Shown piece after piece: positions 58,322 to 64,000 of a DNA stretch of 64,000 nucleotides; position 1 is the stretch's first letter; every line of letters starts with the position of its first letter. The notes beneath the pieces were generated by a model that saw only the letters and a program-made list of their open reading frames with translations, was not told the origin of the DNA and ran no database searches. The stretch is from Corynebacterium gallinarum (GTDB lineage Bacteria; Actinomycetota; Actinomycetes; Mycobacteriales; Mycobacteriaceae). The stretch covers positions 310,001 through 374,000 of the forward strand of contig NZ_JACSPR010000003.1 of NCBI RefSeq assembly GCF_014837045.1, written 5' to 3'. The position numbers were made by a program, and so were the translations under genes.

Positions 58322-59242
58322 ATGGCTGGAAGATATGCTCCCTCACCGAGTGGTGATCTCCACTTCGGTAACCTCCGTACCGCTCTGCTCGCGTGGTTGT
58401 TCGCCCGCCACGACGGTCGGGATTTTTTCATGCGCGTCGAGGATATCGATGAGCAGCGTTCCACGATGGAGTCAGCGGAGCGTCAGCTGTCTGATCTGTC
58501 CATGCTGGGGCTGGACTGGGATGGTGATGTGCTTTATCAGTCGTCCCGCCATGATGCCTATCGCGCCGCGATCGCCCAGCTGGATACCTATGAGTGTTAC
58601 TGTTCGCGACGCGATATCCAGGAGGCCTCCCGCGCGCCGCATGCGAAGCCGGGGATGTATCCGGGGACCTGTCGCGACCTGACCCCGGGGCAACGCGGTG
58701 AGCGCCGCGCCGAGCTGGCCGCCCAGAACCGCCACCCGGCGATCCGGCTGCGCGCGGAGGTGGACCATTTCACCGTCAGGGACCGTCTGCGCGGTGAGGT
58801 CACCGGAGACGTGGATGATTTCATCCTGTTGCGTGGCGGGCAGGAACCGGGGTGGGCCTACAATCTCGCTGTGGTGGCCGATGATGCCTACCAGGATATC
58901 GACCAGGTCGTCCGCGGTGATGACCTGCTCGATTCAGCCGCCCGCCAGGCCTACCTCTGCACGCTGTTGGGTGCCGCGATCCCGGAGTACGTGCACGTCC
59001 CGCTGGTCCTCAACGCGCGCGGTCAGCGTCTGGCCAAGCGCGACGGGGCGGTCACCCTCCGTGAGATGCTTGTCGACGCCCCCCTCACCCACGTCATCTC
59101 CTCCCTCGCCTCCTCACTCGGCTACGAGGGGATCTCCACCCCGGTGGAACTGCTGGCCGTGTTCGACCCCACCACACTCTCCCTCGAACCCTTCATCTTC
59201 ACCGGCCTTACCGAAACCGCAGCAGGATGTGCAGATAAATGA
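58322..59242 (+). CDS. gluQ: Glutamyl-Q tRNA(Asp) synthetase
   Basis: A 306-residue protein resembling the catalytic half of GluRS, lacking an anticodon-binding domain. It activates glutamate and transfers it to queuosine in tRNA-Asp. The HIGH-type motif is HFGN (14-17), KMSKS-type motif AKRDGA. Zinc ligands C92-x-C94, Tyr113 and Cys117 are kept. Its presence implies that this organism makes Q-modified tRNA-Asp. The stop overlaps the next gene as ATGA. Confidence 0.92.
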   Translation: MAGRYAPSPSGDLHFGNLRTALLAWLFARHDGRDFFMRVEDIDEQRSTMESAERQLSDLSMLGLDWDGDVLYQSSRHDAYRAAIAQLDTYECYCSRRDIQEASRAPHAKPGMYPGTCRDLTPGQRGERRAELAAQNRHPAIRLRAEVDHFTVRDRLRGEVTGDVDDFILLRGGQEPGWAYNLAVVADDAYQDIDQVVRGDDLLDSAARQAYLCTLLGAAIPEYVHVPLVLNARGQRLAKRDGAVTLREMLVDAPLTHVISSLASSLGYEGISTPVELLAVFDPTTLSLEPFIFTGLTETAAGCADK

Positions 59243-60564
59243 GCGTCTGGTTGAGCGCCCTGCTGGTGCTGGTGTTCGTCCTCATCGGTGGTGTGTTTGC
59301 CGCCACGGAGATGGCCCTGGTGAGTTTGCGCGAGTCGCAGATCAGGCGTCTGGAACGGTCGAAAGGCGCAGGTCGCACCGTGGCGGGACTGGCCCGCGAT
59401 TCGGGCTTGTTCCTCTCCGCGGTGCAGATCGGGGTGACCTTTGCCGGGTTCTTCTCCTCGGCGTTCGGTGCCTCCACGATTGCCCCGCAGCTGACCCCGG
59501 TGCTCCAGGGGTGGGGTGTGCCCGGGGATGTGGCCGGTGTGGTCTCCCTGGTGGTGCTCACCCTCATCGTGTCGTATCTGTCGCTGGTGCTCGGCGAGCT
59601 TGTTCCGAAGCGTATCGCCATGCAGAAGGCGGAGCGGGTGTCGCTGATTGTCGCCCCGCCGCTGAGTATCTTCGCCCGGTTGATGCGCCCGGTGATCTGG
59701 CTGATCAACGGCTCCTCCAACCTGCTGCTCCGGCTGCTCGGGTTCGATCCCGATGCCCGCACCGAGGACATGACGGAGGAGGAGGTGGTGGAGATCGTCA
59801 CCTCCTTTGAGGGGTTTGAACAGGGGGAGCGGGAGATCGTCGCGGATGTTTTCGAGGCCAATGACCGCCTGGTCACGGAGATCATGCGCCACCGCTCGGA
59901 TGTCGTGGCCTTCGAGGCGTCGGAAAGCGTTGCGGAGGTGGTTGACGCCATCCGCAACCAGCCGTATTCCCGTTATCCGGTCTATGAGGAGACCATTGAT
60001 GACACGATCGGTTTCATCCATGTCCGTGGCCTGCTGGAGGCCGCCACCAGGGGAGAGGGCGATCTGCCTCTGCGGGAGATAGCCCGCCCCATCCAGTACT
60101 TCCCCGGCACGCTGCGGCTACCTGCGGCGATGCGACAGATGCGCGCCAGCGGCAACCATCTCGCCATGGTGGTGGATGAGTACGGAGGCACCGACGGTCT
60201 GGTCACCCTGGAGGATCTGCTGGAGGAACTCGTCGGTGAGATCTGGGATGAATACGACCGGGATGAACACCGCGCCGTGATGCAGCTGCATGAATCCCAG
60301 CTCATGGACGCCAGCACCAACCTGGAGGACTTCGCCGATGTCTCCGGCATCCTGCTCCCGGAGGGTCCCTATGAGACGGTGGCGGGGTGGGTCGTCATGA
60401 AGCTCGGGCGCCTGGGCACTGTGGGTGATGTCGTGGAGATCCCCGCGGACTACACCATTGATGCCGAGGACGATGCGGGAGATATCCGTTATGAACTGGA
60501 AGTCGCCGAGGTCAGGGGCAACCGGATCACCCGGGTGAAGCTGAGTAAGACAGACGGGCCATGA
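59239..60564 (+). CDS. CNNM/CorC-type membrane protein with CBS domains
   Basis: A 441-residue protein: DUF21 transmembrane domain (about 1-190, four helices), two CBS domains (about 210-330), and a CorC/HlyC C-terminal domain (about 345-435). Relatives are implicated in Mg2+ and Co2+ export, and others are annotated as hemolysin-like without proof. Start overlaps gluQ by 4 bp, so co-translated. No functional link to queuosine is evident. Confidence 0.88.
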   Translation: MSVWLSALLVLVFVLIGGVFAATEMALVSLRESQIRRLERSKGAGRTVAGLARDSGLFLSAVQIGVTFAGFFSSAFGASTIAPQLTPVLQGWGVPGDVAGVVSLVVLTLIVSYLSLVLGELVPKRIAMQKAERVSLIVAPPLSIFARLMRPVIWLINGSSNLLLRLLGFDPDARTEDMTEEEVVEIVTSFEGFEQGEREIVADVFEANDRLVTEIMRHRSDVVAFEASESVAEVVDAIRNQPYSRYPVYEETIDDTIGFIHVRGLLEAATRGEGDLPLREIARPIQYFPGTLRLPAAMRQMRASGNHLAMVVDEYGGTDGLVTLEDLLEELVGEIWDEYDRDEHRAVMQLHESQLMDASTNLEDFADVSGILLPEGPYETVAGWVVMKLGRLGTVGDVVEIPADYTIDAEDDAGDIRYELEVAEVRGNRITRVKLSKTDGP

Positions 60565-60582
60565 CCGCGTCCCTCGTTGCCC

Positions 60583-61416
60583 TCACCGCTCAGGCCACTC
60601 CACCCCCAGCGAAACAGCCATGTCGTCGAATACCCGACGGGCCACATCGAGGTCGCGGGCAATCGCGCGCTGGCGGCCGGGGCGCCGTTTTTCGTCGTAG
60701 TAGCGCCCTGATTCCCAGTGGATGCCCGGTACACCGGCGATGTGGTACGCCAGGTTCTCGCCACCGAAGTCGGGCGTGGAGAAGAATCGCGAGACCGGGC
60801 TCTGGAACATCCTGCCCAGCAGGCCGGCGTCCTCCTGCCCGAAGTTGGAGGAGATGATGCCGGGGTGGAAGGCCACGGCATTCATCCCGGCGGAATGGTA
60901 ACGGCGGTGCAGTTCCTTGGTTATCAGGATGTTGCCCAGTTTGGCGTTGCCGTAGGCGCGGTCGGAGGTGAACCCCTTGAAGGTGTTGGGGTCGGATTCG
61001 TCGAATTTGGCGAACAGTGACCCCGTGGAGGAGGTCGCCACCACGGATGCCCCCGACTCGAGCAGGACGGGCAGGAGCAGGTTGGTGAGCAGGTAGGGGG
61101 CGACCACGTTGATCTGCCAGGTCAGTTCGAAACCGTCGACGGTTTGTTTCGGGCCCGCGAAGATGCCGCCGGCGTTGTTGGCCAGCACGTCGATGTGGTC
61201 CAGTGCGGCGAGTTCACCGGCGAGGCGGCGGACCTGGTCGAGGTCGGCGTAGTCGGCCGTGTGCCACTCGGCGTCGAGCTGCTTTGCGACGTCCTCTGTC
61301 TTCCCCGGATTACGCCCCACCAGAACCAACTTGTCCTCAGGGCAGGCAGCGCGGATGATGCGGGCGGCAGCGGCGCCGATGCCATCGGAGGCACCTGTGA
61401 TCACGATAGTTTTCAT
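60583..61416 (-). CDS. Short-chain dehydrogenase/reductase (retinol dehydrogenase-like)
   Basis: A 277-residue SDR. NADP motif TGASDGIG, NNAG structural motif, Ser in VATSSTGS, and catalytic Tyr-x3-Lys (YGNAK). The C-terminus carries a typical variable substrate loop (PVSRFFSTPDFGGENLAYHI). The ATG at 61416 begins MKTIVITGASDG. Substrate unknown. It converges with the CNNM-type gene. Confidence 0.85.
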   Translation of the reverse strand: MKTIVITGASDGIGAAAARIIRAACPEDKLVLVGRNPGKTEDVAKQLDAEWHTADYADLDQVRRLAGELAALDHIDVLANNAGGIFAGPKQTVDGFELTWQINVVAPYLLTNLLLPVLLESGASVVATSSTGSLFAKFDESDPNTFKGFTSDRAYGNAKLGNILITKELHRRYHSAGMNAVAFHPGIISSNFGQEDAGLLGRMFQSPVSRFFSTPDFGGENLAYHIAGVPGIHWESGRYYDEKRRPGRQRAIARDLDVARRVFDDMAVSLGVEWPER

Positions 61417-61526
61417 GGGCGCGAGTATAGGGAACAACAAGTCAGCGCGAATTCGAACAGCCGTGTCCACCCTGGACAATAGAGTGTGGGGTGACCGTAC
61501 AACCTCAGAGGAAAAGAGACAGCGCA

Positions 61527-61910
61527 ATGGCAGCCGAACTCACCGCAATCACATCATGGCAATTCCAGCAGGAGGTCCCGGTGCCCCAGGACGTCGGCCC
61601 GCTGCTGGTTCCCGGGGAGGTGCCGGTGACGGCATACAAGACGTTCCGGGATACGGCGATCTTCACGGACAGGCGGATGATCGTCAAGGATGCGCAGGGC
61701 ATCACCGGCAAGAAGGTCGAGATGTATTCGCTTCCCTACAAATCCATCGACATGTGGTCCTCGGAGAACGCCGGCACCCTGGATTTCAATGCGGAGCTGG
61801 AGCTGTGGACACGGGTGGGTGTCATCAAGATCAAGCTGGGCAGGGGAGTGGATGTGCGCAGGCTCGATAACCTCATCGCCCACGCGGTGTTCGGCGCGCT
61901 GGGACACTAG
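61527..61910 (+). CDS. Bacterial PH-domain protein
   Basis: A 127-residue protein of the PF08000-like bacterial PH fold (YvbH-type): VPVTAYKTFRDTAIFTDRRMIVKD followed by GKKVEMYSLPYKSIDMWSSENAG and ELELWTRVGVIKIKLG. No membrane segment. Start ATG 61527 after AGAGGAAAAGAG. Function unknown. A GTG at 61491 is a weaker alternative. Confidence 0.82.
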   Translation: MAAELTAITSWQFQQEVPVPQDVGPLLVPGEVPVTAYKTFRDTAIFTDRRMIVKDAQGITGKKVEMYSLPYKSIDMWSSENAGTLDFNAELELWTRVGVIKIKLGRGVDVRRLDNLIAHAVFGALGH

Positions 61911-61930
61911 AAACATCAGACAAAAGAACC

Positions 61931-61961
61931 AGCCCCCTCGGTGATAATCACCGAGGGGGCT
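61931..61961 (-). terminator. Bidirectional terminator
   Basis: Perfect 14-bp arms 61931-61944 and 61948-61961 (AGCCCCCTCGGTGA type) with a 3-base loop. On the minus strand it is followed by T-rich sequence, ending the tRNA-Ser(GGA) transcript; on the plus strand it ends the PH-domain gene. Confidence 0.85.
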
Positions 61962-61972
61962 GATCCCTATTG

Positions 61973-62057
61973 CGGAGGATAGGGGATTTGAACCCCTGAG
62001 GGATTGCTCCCAACCCGCGTTCCAGGCGAGCGACATAGGCCGCTAGTCGAATCCTCC
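61973..62057 (-). tRNA. tRNA-Ser(GGA)
   Basis: Read on the minus strand, GGAGGAT/ATCCTCC acceptor arms pair; the anticodon loop C-T-GGA-A-C gives GGA; the variable arm is long (GGTTGGGAGCAATCCC). The encoded 3' end is G then CA, so CCA is completed after transcription. Confidence 0.94.
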
Positions 62058-62199
62058 AGCAGAACATTAACAACACATGGTTGTTTCGTTCTGGGAATAG
62101 CGTACACAAAAGCCATGGCCCATGCCAAATCGCCAGTTCAACCCACATATGGCCCCCTGGTTAGCGTTTTCCGCCCCGAGTCCGCTAATGTTGTCTACA

Positions 62200-62285
62200 G
62201 GATCCCGTGCGGCGTTTATCTTGTGAACTCCCCCAGGGCAGGAATGCAGCAAGGGTCAGCGAGCTCTGACGGGTGCGCGGGATCC
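62200..62285 (+). ncRNA. ffs: Small SRP RNA (4.5S type)
   Basis: The segment has the universal SRP domain IV: GGGCAGGAATGCAGCAAGGGTCAGC flanked by GAACTCCCCCA and GCTCTGACGGGT. Terminal arms 62200-62210 and 62275-62285 (GGATCCCGTGC / GCGCGGGATCC) pair with one G-U. No Alu-type domain is present, as expected for a short SRP RNA. Confidence 0.93.
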
Positions 62286-62414
62286 CCTTAAACGTCTAGA
62301 GTGGTGGCCCAGAGGCTGCTGCTCTTTTTTTGTGGTCTTTTCCCGCACTCTGCACCCGCGGGACAGCCCTGAAACCGGCTGTTCCCCTGCCACCACTTCC
62401 GGAGGTTCACCGTC

Positions 62415-63695
62415 ATGAGTTCCGTCCAGTTGCACGATTTCGATGCCGATCAGCTCGCCGCATTCCGTGAGAACATAACCGCCGAGTTCAACGATCTGAA
62501 GGCCAAGAACCTGAAACTGGACCTGACCCGCGGTAAGCCGTCCTCCGAGCAGCTGGATTTCGCCGATGACCTCCTGGCGCTGCCGGGCAAGGGCGATTAC
62601 AAGGCCGCCGACGGCACCGATGTCCGCAACTACGGTGGGCTCACCGGTATCCAGGACATCCGCGCGATCTGGGCTGAGCTCATGGGCATCCCCGTGGAGC
62701 AGGTCCTCGCCGGTGATTCCTCCAGCCTCAACATCATGTTCGATGTGATCAGCTGGTCCCACACCTTCGGCAACAATGACTCCGAGCGTCCGTGGAAGGA
62801 CGAGGAGACCGTCAAGTGGATCTGCCCGGTCCCCGGCTATGACCGCCATTTCTCCATCTCGGAGCGTTTCGGCTTCGAGATGATCACCGTGCCCATGAAC
62901 GAGGACGGCCCCGATGTCGCAGCGGTCGCGGAGCTGGTGAAGGATCCACAGGTCAAGGGCATGTGGGTGGTGCCGACTTTCTCCAACCCGACTGGGTACA
63001 GCGTGAGTGAGGACGTCGCAAAGCAGCTCGCCGAGCTGGAGACCGCAGCGCCGGACTTCCGCATTGTGTGGGACAACGCCTACGCCGTGCACACCCTGAC
63101 CGAGGAGTTCCCGGAGATCCTCGATATCGTCGGCATCGCGGAGGCGGCCGGCAACCCCAACCGTTTCTGGGCGTTCACCTCCACCTCGAAGATCACGCTG
63201 GCGGGTTCGGGCGTGTCCTTCTTCATCACCTCCGAGGCCAACCGCTCCTGGTACACCGACATCGCGGGCATCCGCGGCATCGGCCCGAACAAGGTCAACC
63301 AGCTGGCCCACGCCCGTTACTTCGGCGACGCGGAGGGCGTGCGTGCGGTCATGCGCAAGCATGCGGCATCGCTCGCGCCGAAGTTCGAGACCGTCCTGAA
63401 CATCCTGGAGACCCGTCTCGGTGAGTACGGCGTGGCTACCTGGACCCACCCCACCGGCGGTTATTTCATCTCCCTGGATGTCGTCGACGGCACCGCCTCC
63501 CGCGTGGTGGAACTGGCCAAGGAGGCCGGCATCGCCCTGACCGGCGCGGGGTCCTCCTTCCCGCTGCGTCAGGATCCCAACAACCGCAATATCCGTCTCG
63601 CGCCGTCCCTGCCTCCCGTGGAGGAGCTGGAGGTTGCGATGGACGGCGTGGCTACCTGTGTTCTGCTCGCCGCGGCGGAGCACTATGCGCGTTAA
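62415..63695 (+). CDS. aspT: Aspartate aminotransferase
   Basis: A 426-residue PLP enzyme of the class I fold, of the subgroup of C. glutamicum AspT and M. tuberculosis Rv3722c. Lys259 in TSTSKITLAGSG binds PLP; SNPTG at 190-194, and Asp220-Asn221-Ala-Tyr contact the cofactor. It links aspartate and oxaloacetate with glutamate. The ATG at 62415 follows GGAGG closely. The downstream gene starts right after its TAA. Confidence 0.92.
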   Translation: MSSVQLHDFDADQLAAFRENITAEFNDLKAKNLKLDLTRGKPSSEQLDFADDLLALPGKGDYKAADGTDVRNYGGLTGIQDIRAIWAELMGIPVEQVLAGDSSSLNIMFDVISWSHTFGNNDSERPWKDEETVKWICPVPGYDRHFSISERFGFEMITVPMNEDGPDVAAVAELVKDPQVKGMWVVPTFSNPTGYSVSEDVAKQLAELETAAPDFRIVWDNAYAVHTLTEEFPEILDIVGIAEAAGNPNRFWAFTSTSKITLAGSGVSFFITSEANRSWYTDIAGIRGIGPNKVNQLAHARYFGDAEGVRAVMRKHAASLAPKFETVLNILETRLGEYGVATWTHPTGGYFISLDVVDGTASRVVELAKEAGIALTGAGSSFPLRQDPNNRNIRLAPSLPPVEELEVAMDGVATCVLLAAAEHYAR

Positions 63696-64000
63696 GTGAA
63701 TATCCAGGAAACCGCGTACTGGGTGAACAGGCTGTTCCCCGGCGAGGCGGCATTCCACCGCGTGGATGCGTTCACGGTGGCGGTGTTCGACAACATCAAC
63801 CCGGAATCGCCCGGCGAGGCTGTGGCCTGCACCGTTGACTTCGGGCGGGTCAACACCGGTCTGGTCACCGCGGCCGATGCGGAGAGTGTTGAGGTCCGCA
63901 GTGAGCTGCTGTGTCTCGCGCGCGCCGAGGCCAGCGTGCCGGGTCGTGCCGTGGCGGCCGCCGCAACCATGCTTCACGACGCCTCCCTCGCCTACCGCGA
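63696..64000 (+). CDS. Unidentified protein (5' part, truncated by window end)
   Basis: A GTG immediately after the aspT TAA opens a frame of 101 residues that runs off the window. It begins MNIQETAYWVNRLFPG, is acidic, and has no signal or membrane segment. No family recognised. In C. glutamicum a small unknown gene sits between aspT and dnaX, which this may be. Confidence 0.75.
   Translation, partial: MNIQETAYWVNRLFPGEAAFHRVDAFTVAVFDNINPESPGEAVACTVDFGRVNTGLVTAADAESVEVRSELLCLARAEASVPGRAVAAAATMLHDASLAYR

Noticed and set aside
62256..63977. A 573-residue open frame on the minus strand opposite aspT
   Set aside because: Shadow of aspT and of the SRP RNA; composition is atypical (Gly, Asp, Val, His rich) and no domain is visible.

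Overview
The window is chromosomal DNA of a GC-rich mycolic-acid actinobacterium, almost certainly a Corynebacterium close to C. glutamicum / C. efficiens. The evidence is the Emb, AftA, DprE1 and DprE2 arabinan genes, GlfT1 with a Wzm/Wzt ABC exporter, Pat-type and AspT-type aminotransferases, a DccT-like dicarboxylate symporter, and a gltBD operon with an AmtR-like box. There is no rRNA operon, CRISPR array, recognisable transposase or prophage.

Layout. 1-9066: the tail of a gene, an alcohol dehydrogenase, an alpha/beta hydrolase, a maltokinase-cap-like protein, an M13 peptidase, the first hairpin-repeat array, a PrsW-type protease with a membrane partner, a C-terminally short MFS transporter and a lone PAS protein. 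9156-15285: gltB-gltD, ammonium assimilation. 15287-35110: cell-wall region with emb, aftA, dprE2 and dprE1, then a four-gene osmoprotectant ABC system, a GtrA protein, glfT1 and wzt-wzm, with small genes between them. 35300-39339: a cysteine-desulfurase-like protein without the PLP lysine, a quinone oxidoreductase, tRNA-Ser(UGA), a ferredoxin with a shifted cysteine, and an AbiEi/DUF559-like protein. 39336-45847: molybdenum-cofactor and molybdate-transport genes. 45855-52436: pat, dccT between two identical tRNA-Arg genes, tyrA, tadA, csbD and two tRNA-Ser genes. 52494-64000: a secreted protein, an MMPL transporter, a queuosine-salvage group (tgt, yhhQ, gluQ), a CNNM-type protein, an SDR, a PH-domain protein, tRNA-Ser(GGA), SRP RNA and aspT.

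How the genes work together. DprE1 and DprE2 make decaprenylphosphoryl-arabinose, which AftA and Emb use to build arabinan. GlfT1 starts the galactan and Wzm/Wzt probably exports it. modABC imports molybdate, and moaC, mog, moaE, moaD, moeA and a moeB-rhodanese fusion turn it into cofactor; moaA is not in the window. Pat and TyrA together complete aromatic amino-acid synthesis. Tgt, YhhQ and GluQ fit uptake and use of a queuosine precursor.

The most unusual things are: (i) an intergenic family of hairpin-forming repeats with a period of about 82 bp, in four arrays, one of them an alternating A/B dimer array; (ii) a Tgt that has lost all three zinc cysteines and has changed base-pocket residues; (iii) a class V aminotransferase-like protein with Glu in place of the PLP lysine; (iv) a ferredoxin with a displaced third cysteine; and (v) four serine tRNA genes with four different anticodons in about 25 kb. 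No complete new system could be proven from sequence alone.
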